Positions 55,604-63,981 of a stretch of DNA of 64,000 nt are shown here, piece by piece (the first letter of the stretch is position 1; each line of letters starts with the position of its first letter). Source of the DNA: Catenovulum maritimum. GTDB lineage: Bacteria > Pseudomonadota > Gammaproteobacteria > Enterobacterales > Alteromonadaceae. The notes beneath the pieces were generated by a model. It did no database searches and was not told where the DNA came from. It was given only the letters and a program-made list of their open reading frames with translations. The DNA lies in NCBI RefSeq assembly GCF_001050375.1, contig NZ_KQ130483.1:304182-368181 (forward strand), written 5' to 3'. Position numbers and translations under genes: made by a program.

Positions 55604-57943
55604 ATGCAAACCCAGTGTTTTCATTGCGGCGAACCCAACCCGCCAAACAATGATCTCTTCATCGAGAATAACCAAGGTAAACAAGCCGTCTGTTGTATTG
55701 GCTGCCAAGCCGTTGCAAATAGTATACTAGAAGGCGGCTTCAGCCAGTATTATCAATTTAGAGAAGTAAAAGCAGATAAAGCGTCGCAAACTGAAAACAC
55801 CCAAGACACAGCTTACGACGAAGAGTCGGTGCAAGCTGAATTTGTAGAATTTGCTCAGGGCCAGGCAACTGCCGATTTAACCATAGAAAATATGCACTGT
55901 GCCGCTTGTGCTTGGCTCATTGAAAAACGTCTATTAAAAATATCCGGATTAAAATCGATTTCAGTTAATCTAGTCCAATCTAGAGCTAAAATCAGTTGGG
56001 ATCCCGCACAAGTAAGATTAAGTAGTATTTTTGCAGCAATTCGACATATAGGTTATCTGCCTGCCCCGTTTAAAATTTCCGATGTTGAAGCCAATTATAA
56101 AAAAATTAATCGCCAATATCTAAAGCAACTTGTTGTTTCAGGTCTATTCACCATGCAAGTAATGATGATGGCATTTGCTTTATATTTTGGCGTTTTAGAA
56201 CAGGGGTTTAATCAATATTTCAGATGGCTAAGCCTGCTCTTAACCACGCCTGTGGTATTTTATAGTGGTTTAGGTATGTTGAATTCTGCCTATAAGTCAC
56301 TCAAAAATAAAAGTCTAAATATGGATGTTCCGGTAGTGTTCGCCATTCTAGGCACATACTTGGCCAGCTGTTATGCAACTTTTACTAGCTCAGGAGAAGT
56401 TTATTTCGAATCTGTCAGCATGTTCGTATTCTTGCTCCTATTGAGCCGATATTTAGAACATTTAGTTCGAGCAAAGTCAGTTAATGTATCGACTAACATG
56501 CTAAAAATATTACCCTTAATAGCCTATAAAAAAGCAACAGCCGACTTCCAACCCATTTCAGCAAACTTATTGCAAACTGATGATATTGTCATGGTAAAAA
56601 TTGGTGAGGTTGTGCCGGCAGATGGCATTTTAATTTCAGATACCGCATCGTTTGATGAATCAATAATCACAGGTGAAAGCACACAACAAATAAAACAAGC
56701 AGGTCAAACTGTGTTCGCTGGTACCCTAGTCACTGATAATCAAGTCCTAATAAAAATTACCGCCGCAGGTAAGGCAACTACACTATCACAAATAGCGCAA
56801 CGACAAACTCTGGTATCCAATAATAAATCAAAACTCGCAACGGCAGCAGATAAAGTCGCCAAAGATGCAACGCTAGGTATTTTAATTTTATCTGCCTTAA
56901 CTTTTATTATTTGGGAATTTATCATAGGTGAATCTGGCCTTTGGTATGCTGTCGCAGTTTTAGTTGCGACCTGCCCTTGTGCGCTTTCTTTAGCGCTACC
57001 AACCGCTTTATCGGCTAGTACGAACAATCTCAAACGCCATGGAATTTTAATTAATAACAGCCATGCGCTTGAATCAGCTGAAAAAATATCAGCGTATTGC
57101 TTTGATAAAACAGGCACTATCACCACAGGCGCATTTAAAATAAAACAGTTTGAGTTCAAATCGGATATAAATAGCCAACAAATGTTAGCTCAGATAGCCG
57201 CGATAGAAGCTTATTCAAATCACCCTATCGCTAGTGCATTTTCTACACCGAGTTCTGAGTTTGGCGTAGACGATTTTACTATCATTCCGGGAAGTGGAAT
57301 ATCGGCAAAAATACAAAATGATCTAATTGAACTAACCAGCCTGAGACACATACAGCAAAAAGATTTATATCCGGAAGCTAATATTTATGTCTTGAAAAAT
57401 AAGCAAATTGTAGGGGCGATTTGGTTAGAGGATGAAATACGCTCATCTGCATATGACACAATGACGCAACTCAAAGGTTACAAATGTATTTTAAGCGGTG
57501 ATCCTAGCCACCGTGTAAAACAAGTCGCCCAACAGTTAGATATTAATTATCAAGAAAACCTAACGCCTGATGAAAAAGTCCAAAAATTAATTCAAATTAG
57601 AAAACAATACGGCCGAGTTGCTATGGTTGGCGATGGTGTCAATGATGCTATCGTATTAGCAGAAGCAGATATCAGTATTGCTATGAACAATGCCAGTGAA
57701 ATTAGTAAATTAAAATCTGATGTCATTTTACTCAATAACAATTTAACAAAAATAGTCACTCTAAAACGACATTCAGGCCGTTTAAATCAAATAATAAAAC
57801 AAAATTTTGTTTGGGCTATCGGTTATAATACCTTAGTACTTCCACTCGCAGTTAGCGGCTATTTAACACCTTGGATTGCTGTTTTAGGCATGTCCGTTAG
57901 CTCACTAATTGTCGTAACAAATTCTCTTAGGTTAATTAAATAA
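55604..57943 (+). CDS. ccoI: Copper-translocating P1B-type ATPase CcoI/FixI
   Basis: 779 residues. The N-terminus has a Cys-rich metal region (CFHCGEPNP, CCIGCQAV) and an HMA domain with MHCAACAWLIEKRL. The transport site is ATCPCALSLALP, the phosphorylated Asp is in FDKTGTITTG, the ATP-site HP is in SNHPIASAF, and the hinge is VGDGVNDAIVLAEAD. FixI-type ATPases deliver copper to cbb3 oxidase. The stop overlaps the ccoS start by one base. Confidence 0.96.
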   Translation: MQTQCFHCGEPNPPNNDLFIENNQGKQAVCCIGCQAVANSILEGGFSQYYQFREVKADKASQTENTQDTAYDEESVQAEFVEFAQGQATADLTIENMHCAACAWLIEKRLLKISGLKSISVNLVQSRAKISWDPAQVRLSSIFAAIRHIGYLPAPFKISDVEANYKKINRQYLKQLVVSGLFTMQVMMMAFALYFGVLEQGFNQYFRWLSLLLTTPVVFYSGLGMLNSAYKSLKNKSLNMDVPVVFAILGTYLASCYATFTSSGEVYFESVSMFVFLLLLSRYLEHLVRAKSVNVSTNMLKILPLIAYKKATADFQPISANLLQTDDIVMVKIGEVVPADGILISDTASFDESIITGESTQQIKQAGQTVFAGTLVTDNQVLIKITAAGKATTLSQIAQRQTLVSNNKSKLATAADKVAKDATLGILILSALTFIIWEFIIGESGLWYAVAVLVATCPCALSLALPTALSASTNNLKRHGILINNSHALESAEKISAYCFDKTGTITTGAFKIKQFEFKSDINSQQMLAQIAAIEAYSNHPIASAFSTPSSEFGVDDFTIIPGSGISAKIQNDLIELTSLRHIQQKDLYPEANIYVLKNKQIVGAIWLEDEIRSSAYDTMTQLKGYKCILSGDPSHRVKQVAQQLDINYQENLTPDEKVQKLIQIRKQYGRVAMVGDGVNDAIVLAEADISIAMNNASEISKLKSDVILLNNNLTKIVTLKRHSGRLNQIIKQNFVWAIGYNTLVLPLAVSGYLTPWIAVLGMSVSSLIVVTNSLRLIK

Positions 57944-58107
57944 TGAATGTAATTTACGTCTTAATCCCAATTGCCGTCATTTTGTTGCTTGTTGCAATCG
58001 CAATCTTTTTTTGGGCTGTTAAAAAAGATCAATTTGATGATTTAGACCGCCAAGGTTTCAACATACTATTTGACGAAGATAAACAAGACTCTGACAAAAA
58101 TGGCTGA
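57943..58107 (+). CDS. ccoS: cbb3 oxidase assembly protein CcoS
   Basis: A 54-residue protein read directly from the bases: ATG at 57943 overlapping the ccoI TAA, stop TGA at 58105-58107. It starts MNVIYVLIPIAVILLLVAIA, a single membrane helix, and then shows FFWAVKKDQFDDLDRQG, the family's signature. CcoS is needed for haem and copper incorporation in cbb3 oxidases. The next gene starts 8 bases before its stop. Confidence 0.92.
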   Translation: MNVIYVLIPIAVILLLVAIAIFFWAVKKDQFDDLDRQGFNILFDEDKQDSDKNG

Positions 58108-58747
58108 GTTTCTCAGTGCATTCCTGATTGGTATTCTCGGCGCTGGCCACTGCGTTGCCATGTGCGGTGGACTAACCGCAGCGATCGGAGTCTCCAACAA
58201 TTTAAAGTCTAACCTTGCCTACAATATAGGCCGAATTACTAGCTACACTTTAGCCGGCTTAGCTTTAGGCTTAATTGGTTACTGGCTTACCAGTATACTC
58301 TTTCCAATATTAATTAGTCTTAGATTTTTATCAGGTGTTATTTTAATTCTACTCGGCTTTTATCTTGCCCGTTGGTATATGGGACTAACTCGGTTAGAAA
58401 AGCTATTCAATCGCTTTTGGCAGTTCATTGCCCCTCTCGCGCAGCAAAGTGTCCAAAAAAATTATTTTGGCGCTAAATTCGTTGCAGGCATGTTATGGGG
58501 CTGGCTACCTTGTGGTCTAGTTTATAGCACACTCACTTGGGCAACCAGTCAAGCTAACCCAATTTCATCCGCTTTAATTATGCTGGCTTTCGGTTTAGGC
58601 ACTATGCCTGCACTGCTATTTAGCGCAGTAATCAGTCAACAGTTTAAAGCAGTAATCAATCATAAAATAACAAGAGCTCTAAGTGGCATAATCCTTATTT
58701 TATTTGGCTTGCAGACTATTTATGTTGGCTTATTGCAAGTCTGGTAG
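58100..58747 (+). CDS. SafE/TauE-like (DsbD_2/UreH-type) membrane protein
   Basis: 215 residues from the ATG at 58100, which overlaps the ccoS end by 8 bp. About six membrane helices; the first is FLIGILGAGHCVAMCGGLTAA with the Cys/His motif typical of this group (GxGHCxxMCGG). WLPCGLVYSTLTWA is the repeat's second Cys motif. Such proteins follow ccoS in many Alteromonadales and probably carry reductant or metal for oxidase assembly; this is inference from context. Confidence 0.85.
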   Translation: MAEFLSAFLIGILGAGHCVAMCGGLTAAIGVSNNLKSNLAYNIGRITSYTLAGLALGLIGYWLTSILFPILISLRFLSGVILILLGFYLARWYMGLTRLEKLFNRFWQFIAPLAQQSVQKNYFGAKFVAGMLWGWLPCGLVYSTLTWATSQANPISSALIMLAFGLGTMPALLFSAVISQQFKAVINHKITRALSGIILILFGLQTIYVGLLQVW

Positions 58748-58791
58748 ATTTGAGTAAACTGATAAAGATCTAGCTAAGCAATGGAGCCTAC

Positions 58792-59529
58792 ATGGAAGCC
58801 GCACCCAAACATTTTAATTGTTCTGTCTCATGCAACAACTGCAGTATTAGTCAGTTATGTATCCCTTTCAGCCTAAATGAAAACGAGTTAAATAAGCTCG
58901 ATGATATCATCCAACGTAAGCGTCCTTTCCAAAAAGGTGATAAATTGTTTGAAGCTGGTAAACCATTTAAATCGCTTTATGCCGTTAGATCGGGGTCGTT
59001 TAAATCTTACACTATTTCGAATCAAGGCGATGAACAAATAACCGCATTCCATTTACCTGGTGATATTATTGGATTCGATGGCATAAATACTAAAGTTCAC
59101 CCTAGCTTTTCTGTGGCATTGGAGACAGCTATGGTTTGTGAGATACCATTTGAAACTATGGATGAATTATCATCTAGCATGCCAAAATTAAGGCAACAAG
59201 TAATGCGTTTGATGAGTAATGAAATTACCACTGATCAAGAACTAATGTTGCTACTTAATCGCAAAACCGCAGAACAAAAATTAGCGGCATTTATTAGCGC
59301 GCTTTCATATCGCTTTAATGAGCGTGGTTTCTCATCTAAAGAATTCAGATTAACTATGACTCGAAGTGAAATAGGCAATTACCTTGGTTTAACCGTTGAA
59401 ACAATCAGCCGTTTACTGAGTCGTTTTCAGAAGTCAGATTTAATCGAAGTAAATGGCAAGTTTATTACCATTGTAAACCTTAAAGGCCTTGATGAAGTGT
59501 CAGGCAGTCGAAACAATATTTTAGATTAG
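58792..59529 (+). CDS. fnr: Fumarate/nitrate reduction regulator FNR (EtrA)
   Basis: 245 residues. The 4Fe-4S cysteines are at 14, 17 and 23 ([10 protein letters not shown]) with the fourth at about 116 in [15 protein letters not shown] [10 protein letters not shown]. The cyclic-nucleotide-type sensor domain has [18 protein letters not shown]. The helix-turn-helix is [20 protein letters not shown], with the E-x-x-S-R recognition helix that reads TTGAT half-sites. It is the anaerobic/microaerobic activator and most likely controls ccoN through the box at 51589. Confidence 0.97.
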   Translation: MEAAPKHFNCSVSCNNCSISQLCIPFSLNENELNKLDDIIQRKRPFQKGDKLFEAGKPFKSLYAVRSGSFKSYTISNQGDEQITAFHLPGDIIGFDGINTKVHPSFSVALETAMVCEIPFETMDELSSSMPKLRQQVMRLMSNEITTDQELMLLLNRKTAEQKLAAFISALSYRFNERGFSSKEFRLTMTRSEIGNYLGLTVETISRLLSRFQKSDLIEVNGKFITIVNLKGLDEVSGSRNNILD

Positions 59530-59545
59530 AAACACTCTCCCCGTT

Positions 59546-59601
59546 CTAACACTTTTTACGCCAAAGCCACATTAACAAAGGCTTTAGTTTAAAAGTGTTA
59601 G
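59546..59601 (+). terminator. Large hairpin after fnr
   Basis: CTAACACTTTT pairs with AAAAGTGTTAG, with AAAGCC/GGCTTT paired inside. It lies 17 bp after the fnr stop. It lacks a U run, so it may be a transcript-end stabiliser rather than a classical terminator. Confidence 0.55.
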
Positions 59602-59726
59602 CACTAATTACTCTATCCCAATTTATCAACAAACCTTTAAATTAACTTTTCATTTATTGACCCTAGACAATGAAAATTTTAACAGCCTAGCCTACACTTA
59701 GTAGATGCAATACTGTGAGGTGTACC

Positions 59727-60659
59727 ATGAAAGCTATAAACAAAATTTTGGTTGCTATCGACCCAAGTACTGAAGCTCAGAAATCACTCAACCGTGCTGC
59801 TGAATTAGCATCTAGAACAGGCGCTAGTGTTACCGCACTGCTGGTGATATACGACTTTTCATATGAAATGACCACTATGCTGTCGTCTGATGAAAGAAAC
59901 CTAATGCGCCAAGCTGTCATAGCCGAACAGTCCACTTGGTTAGAAAAAATCTTAGAGCCTTATCAAGCCTCAGTTAATCAAATCGAGGCTAAAGTCATTT
60001 GGCATAATCGTCCGTTCGAAGTCATGATCAAAGAAATATTGCAAACAGGTTATGACCTTCTAGTAAAATCAACTCACGAGCACAGCGTTTTACGTTCAGT
60101 TATATTTACACCCACAGATTGGCATTTAATTCGTAAATGCCCTATCCCTGTATTGTTGGTCAAAGATCATGACTGGCCTGAAAATGGCCAAATAATTGCT
60201 GCGATCAACGCGATAAACCAAGAATCACACCATAAGGATTTAAACCAAAACATAATCGAAACAGCTCAATTTTTATCCAGCCACTTAAATGCAGAAACCC
60301 AGTTGTTAACCTGTTACCCAGGCGCGCCAATCAACCTATCTATCGAAATTCCTGAATTTGATCCACAAAGCTATCGACTCGCAATCCACCAACACCATAT
60401 TAATGCACTAAAAAAATATGCTGAAGAATATGAAATTGATGAAAAGCACTGCATAGTCGCAGAAGGCCTGCCTGAAGATGAAATTGGTCAGGTAGCGCAG
60501 AATTTAGATGCTGAGCTCATTGTGATGGGTACAGTCGGCAGAAACGGTATATCCGCAGCACTGCTGGGTAATACTGCCGAGCACCTACTGGATGCGGTTA
60601 ATTGCGATGTACTTGCAATTAAACCACACGATTTTATCTGTCCAATCAAACTAGATTAA
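59727..60659 (+). CDS. uspE: Universal stress protein UspE
   Basis: 310 residues from the ATG at 59727 (GAGG 7 bases upstream); an upstream GTG would overlap that site. Two tandem Usp domains. Strong UspE identity: [60 protein letters not shown]-like [14 protein letters not shown] and [20 protein letters not shown]. Its place beside fnr is conserved in E. coli and Shewanella. Its stop codon TAA (60657-60659) is formed by the first three bases of repeat copy D. Confidence 0.95.
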   Translation: MKAINKILVAIDPSTEAQKSLNRAAELASRTGASVTALLVIYDFSYEMTTMLSSDERNLMRQAVIAEQSTWLEKILEPYQASVNQIEAKVIWHNRPFEVMIKEILQTGYDLLVKSTHEHSVLRSVIFTPTDWHLIRKCPIPVLLVKDHDWPENGQIIAAINAINQESHHKDLNQNIIETAQFLSSHLNAETQLLTCYPGAPINLSIEIPEFDPQSYRLAIHQHHINALKKYAEEYEIDEKHCIVAEGLPEDEIGQVAQNLDAELIVMGTVGRNGISAALLGNTAEHLLDAVNCDVLAIKPHDFICPIKLD

Positions 60660-60853
60660 CCTCAATTAGGGATAACAACTTGCTTTCTTGAGGGCCTTTT
60701 TCCTGATAACTGCGTTGAATTCGCTAGTAATAGCCAGCTATTACGTACGCAAATTCGCCTTGTTCTAAGAAAAAATACCTTTCAAGAAATAAAAAATTAA
60801 TAATACCAATAGCTTAATGGGGTTAGCTAATTTCTTATCCCGAGTTAAGGTTA
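60657..60853 (-). repeat. Family-1 long palindromic repeat, copy D
   Basis: Full-length 197-bp copy, about 96% identical to copy B. It begins inside the uspE stop codon. Its arms include TTTCTTGAGGGCC...TTTTTCCTGAT against TTTCTTGAAAGGTATTTTTTC, and its tip GTAATAGC-CA-GCTATTAC is perfect. Confidence 0.9.
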
Positions 60854-60992
60854 GAATAAAGATTAAAAAATCTAGATCAGGTCATTCAAACAGCGGGTTC
60901 AAAACTTTAGCAATTAAACCCGCTTTGCTAATTATCAAGCCTGACGATACAGTCATATTCCGCACGCGACTCACACCATTTCATACCGTCTA

Positions 60993-61154
60993 ATACTAAT
61001 CGATCCTAATTATTGCTCAATTTTACGGGTTTAAAAGCACATAAACTGCGTTATTAATTTTGCTATTAGTTTACTAGTCGCGGTAATTCATGCCTTGTTA
61101 GCGCACTTTTTTTCGACATAAAATATAGATCAAAAAATTTAGGTGAACTGGTAT
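60993..61154. repeat. Family-2 interspersed repeat, copy 2 (inverted relative to 1458)
   Basis: 162 bp; its reverse complement follows the sequence at 1458-1618 end to end, including the central GCTAACAAGGCATGAATT and AACGCAGTTTA. It lies in a 1.27-kb gene-free stretch after uspE that holds repeats only, apart from two short TTAAATTTGCC-type boxes near 61189 and 61279. Confidence 0.75.
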
Positions 61155-61424
61155 AAAATCAAATCCTGCAGCATCTAGTGGAAAATCACATTAAATTTGC
61201 CAGCCTATTACATCAAAAATGCCAGTCATTATCATTCAACACAGCCACCAAATGACATTTACGGTCTCCACTGAATTGCATTAAGTTTGCCGCTGACAAA
61301 TTAAGTTCACTGTAGCACAAAGCCTATATTTCTGCTTTGAGCGAAAAGCGGATCTTAAATATGTTTCAATTAGGCGTCTGCTTACGAGTTTAATCCGCCT
61401 AAACGTCATTATTTTTCAATTACT

Positions 61425-61456
61425 GTAGGTTGGGCCGAGCGAAGCGAATCCCAACA
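61425..61456 (+). repeat. REP sequence 1 (GTAG-type)
   Basis: GTAG followed by the imperfect palindrome GTTGGG...CCCAAC with GAGCGAAGCGAA between. GTAG plus a palindrome is the hallmark of REPs served by RAYT transposases, and a RAYT gene lies ~1.2 kb downstream. Confidence 0.75.
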
Positions 61457-61642
61457 ATCGAATTTAATATTGCACTAGCCAATATTTATTTTATAACGAC
61501 TCTAACTGATTAGTTAAAAGGGAATTTGAAGGTACATTATCGAAGGCATTTTATCAAAGGCGGCTGTTACTTTTTCACTGTCAATTTGGCTGGATCAAAG
61601 AAGATTGGGGATTCAGATAAATTTTAATCTGTTAGGAGATTT

Positions 61643-61674
61643 TGTTGGGGTTCGCTTCGCTCGACCCAACCTAC
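61643..61674 (-). repeat. REP sequence 2, inverted partner of REP 1
   Basis: Reverse complement reads GTAGGTTGGGTCGAGCGAAG..., matching REP 1 at all but about two positions. The pair in opposite orientation, 186 bp apart, forms a BIME-like unit. Confidence 0.75.
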
Positions 61675-61678
61675 GCGG

Positions 61679-61820
61679 GCTAAATACACAATCTCACTAA
61701 CAAGCCATTGTTTCGTCTACTAATCGTTCAAATAAAATAAGCTAAACAATAAAAACAGAAGCAAGATAAACCATAACCTATTGATTTAATTGTTTTCTAT
61801 CAGTGCCTGTCCAGATAGTT
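61679..61820 (+). repeat. 142-bp direct repeat, left copy
   Basis: Starts GCTAAATACACAATCTCA and ends CTGTCCAGATAGTT. It recurs at 63815-63957 in the same orientation with roughly 80% identity, rising to near identity over the last ~55 bp. The two copies bracket the DUF4375 and RAYT genes. Confidence 0.78.
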
Positions 61821-61862
61821 GTTAACTGTTTTCTATCAGTGCCTGTCCAGATAGTTGTTAAC
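61791..61862 (+). repeat. Exact 36-bp tandem duplication
   Basis: Two perfect adjacent 36-bp units (61791-61826 and 61827-61862), each containing the hairpin CTATC...GATAG around CAGTGCCTGTCCA. The first unit is the end of the 142-bp repeat. Confidence 0.9.
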
Positions 61863-61929
61863 AACCGAAAAGTTGCCGAAAAGATCACTTTTACCTATTG
61901 ACCAGCGGGAGGCTCATATGTGTTATGTT

Positions 61930-62409
61930 TTACTTTACACTATATTCGTTAAGCATTTTATGGAAGTCTTCAGTGTACTCATAAAAGCTATCATCTAAAT
62001 CCCCAAGGGCTTCTATTTTTGTATATTCATCAACTTCCAATTGATTTTGCCTATCTTCTCGAATTAATGGTAGCGAACCAGAAAATGCAATTTCGATAGC
62101 TTGTTTAAGTAATTCTGCGGTTTTAATTGCGCCTATTTTATTTAATGATAATAAAGCTAAATTCGCATTGTCCCCTGCAGAATTCCAGAAGTATTGATGA
62201 AAGCCGCCATTATTTACTTCAGCTTCTAGCCACCAGATAGAATATATAGCTTTTTCTTTATCATTCAACGCATCAAATCCTAAAATTCGATATTTCGCTT
62301 CTACTACATCGTATGATTCTGGGTACTCTGTTTTTGAAGAGTTCCAAAATATTATACCTATAATTAATAGCGTTGAAATTATTAAGACTAAAATTAAGAA
62401 ATTACGCAT
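61930..62409 (-). CDS. DUF4375 protein, probable former integron cassette
   Basis: 159 residues. N-terminal membrane anchor or signal (FLILVLIISTLLIIGIIF), then a DUF4375 domain: AIYSIWWLEAEVNNGGFHQYFWNSAGD and LLSLNKIGAIKTAELLKQAIE. The function is unknown. GGAAGGA lies before the ATG. Immediately upstream (minus strand) stands an attC-like site ending GGGCGTTATG, 15 bp from the ATG, the usual way cassette genes begin. GTTATGTTTTAC occurs inverted at both gene ends (61922-61933 and 62418-62429). Confidence 0.82.
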   Translation of the reverse strand: MRNFLILVLIISTLLIIGIIFWNSSKTEYPESYDVVEAKYRILGFDALNDKEKAIYSIWWLEAEVNNGGFHQYFWNSAGDNANLALLSLNKIGAIKTAELLKQAIEIAFSGSLPLIREDRQNQLEVDEYTKIEALGDLDDSFYEYTEDFHKMLNEYSVK

Positions 62410-62423
62410 ATCCTTCCGTAAAA

Positions 62424-62494
62424 CATAACGCCCGCATAATGGGCTGATAAAGCTTGGCTATAATTGGCAGAAGCCTGAATGACAGGCATTGTTA
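62424..62494 (-). other. attC-like recombination site (VCR type)
   Basis: On the minus strand it runs from TAACAATGCC to GCGGGCGTTATG over 71 bp. R''/R' pair as TAAC/GTTA plus GCC/GGC, and L''/L' pair as CATTCAGGCT with AGCCCATTATG. The right half TCAGCCCATTATGCGGGCG is very close to the Vibrio VCR right end as I recall it. No intI gene is in the window. Confidence 0.7.
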
Positions 62495-62622
62495 AAAAAT
62501 ATAAATTACAGTTACTTACAACTCATGTCTATTTATTTTTCATCTGTAATTTGACAAATCAACAATCCACACCAAACTTAACTGTATAAATAACCACACA
62601 TGACTATAAATACAGTTAACTT

Positions 62623-63681
62623 ATGGCCAAACCCAGAAGCAGTTTAATATCATTATCTGATACTCCTTATTATCATTGCATTGCGCGTTGTGTCAGGCGT
62701 AGTTATTTGTGTGGTTATGATAAAACCACTAAAAAGAGTTTTGAACATAGAAAAGTTTGGTTAGTTGAGCGTATTCAAAAGCTTGCCGCTATTTTCACCA
62801 TAGATGTGGCTGCTTTCGCTGTTATGAGTAATCACTATCACTTAGTTTTAAGAGTCGATACAGATGCTGCGGATACTTTAAACCCTGATGAGGTTCTATC
62901 TCGTTGGCATACCTTGTGTCAGCCTAAACCTATTGTGGCCCGTTATTTACAGGCTAAGCAGCAAGGTAATACTTTAACTGAGAGCGAGCTAATGGTCATG
63001 AATGATTGCGTTCATGATTATCGCCAACGCTTAACGAGTATCTCTTGGTTTATGCGCTTTTTAAATGAGTTTATTGCCAGACAAGCAAATTCAGAAGATA
63101 AGTGTAAAGGCCACTTTTGGGAAGGTCGGTTTAAATCTCAAGCTTTATTAGATGATGTCGCTGTTTTAGCTTGTATGGCTTATGTTGATTTAAATCCAAT
63201 TAGAGCAAAAATGGCAGATACGCCAGAAAACTCTGATTTCACTTCTATTCAACAAAGGTTAGGCATTTTACCAAAAGCATTAGAAACAGATAATCATCAA
63301 AATAAAGACAACCATCAAAAGCTAAAAACACAGAATGATAGTTTAACCGCTATCGCGCCAGCCCAGTTATTACCTTTTGTTAAAGCCAATAATGAATCTA
63401 TTCCCAACTTTAAGCGCTGTAATAGCCATATCCCGTTTTCATTAATTGATTATTTAGAACTCGTCGATTGGACGGGTCGACAAATCAGACAAGATAAACG
63501 AGGCTTTATCGCACCAAATACGCCTTCGATAATCCAAAGACTCGGATTAACAGATGAAGATTGGTTAACCTTTTCAACCGGAATAGAGAGCCAATTTAGT
63601 CATTCAGTTGGTCAAAGGTTTCAGTTGCAAACTTACGCTAAAAACCATCAATTAAAACGGGTTAAAGGCTTAAGACAATGA
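62623..63681 (+). CDS. REP-associated tyrosine transposase (RAYT, TnpA_REP)
   Basis: 352 residues, Y1/HUH fold. It opens MAKPRSSLISLSDTPYYHCI, typical of the long marine subgroup. The HUH metal motif is VMSNHYHLVLRV (His71, His73). The later segment GHFWEGRFKSQALLDD followed by AYVDLNPIRAKM carries the probable catalytic Tyr. RAYTs nick single-stranded REP/BIME DNA and are thought to spread REPs. Two GTAG-type REPs lie upstream and a REP-like hairpin lies downstream. Confidence 0.88.
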   Translation: MAKPRSSLISLSDTPYYHCIARCVRRSYLCGYDKTTKKSFEHRKVWLVERIQKLAAIFTIDVAAFAVMSNHYHLVLRVDTDAADTLNPDEVLSRWHTLCQPKPIVARYLQAKQQGNTLTESELMVMNDCVHDYRQRLTSISWFMRFLNEFIARQANSEDKCKGHFWEGRFKSQALLDDVAVLACMAYVDLNPIRAKMADTPENSDFTSIQQRLGILPKALETDNHQNKDNHQKLKTQNDSLTAIAPAQLLPFVKANNESIPNFKRCNSHIPFSLIDYLELVDWTGRQIRQDKRGFIAPNTPSIIQRLGLTDEDWLTFSTGIESQFSHSVGQRFQLQTYAKNHQLKRVKGLRQ

Positions 63682-63814
63682 AGCGCCACGCCCGCCTAGT
63701 TTTACCAAATAAACCTGTTCTTAAACACCAACCAATCAAATCAATTTGAGAATGAGTCGTACCTGTAATTCAGAATTAACAACCGATAGCACCTCTAAAA
63801 CACCTATTAATTGA

Positions 63815-63957
63815 GCTAAATACACAATCTCAGTGATAAGTAGTAGCTTCACCGTCAAATCGTTCAAAGTGAATAAGCCAAATGATAAGAATAGAAACAA
63901 GAAAAATCATAACCTATTGATTTAATTGTTTTCTATCAGTGCCTGTCCAGATAGTTT
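63815..63957 (+). repeat. 142-bp direct repeat, right copy
   Basis: Same orientation as 61679-61820. It shares GCTAAATACACAATCTCA, ATCGTTCAAA and a nearly identical 3' ~55 bp ending in CTGTCCAGATAGTT. It lies ~130 bp downstream of the RAYT gene in a gene-free stretch that runs to the window end. Confidence 0.78.
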
Positions 63958-63981
63958 TGCGAAGCGAAACCGAGCAAACTG
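63953..63981. repeat. REP-like hairpin at the right edge
   Basis: AGTTTTGC...GCAAACT closes over GAAGCGAAACCGA, sharing the GCGAAGCGAA core with REP 1 and REP 2 but lacking a clear GTAG. Confidence 0.45.

Noticed and set aside
59660..59673. TTGACCCTAGACAA as an FNR box upstream of uspE
   Set aside because: Three mismatches to TTGAT-N4-ATCAA, including core bases; not better than chance in this AT-rich region.
61189..61310. CATTAAATTTGCC and CATTAAGTTTGCCGCTGAC boxes as an IS21-like end
   Set aside because: They recall multiple terminal repeats of IS21-type elements, but only two short boxes exist, with no istA/istB remains, so I do not annotate an insertion sequence.
61791..61862. Two identical 36-bp units as a possible CRISPR mini-array
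   Set aside because: The units are directly adjacent with no spacer between them and no cas gene is present; it is a plain tandem duplication.
61862..61928. Second complete attC at the 3' side of the DUF4375 gene
   Set aside because: The outer TAACA/TGTTA pair and a GCC/GGC pair can be drawn, but the inner arms do not align; kept only as a remark.
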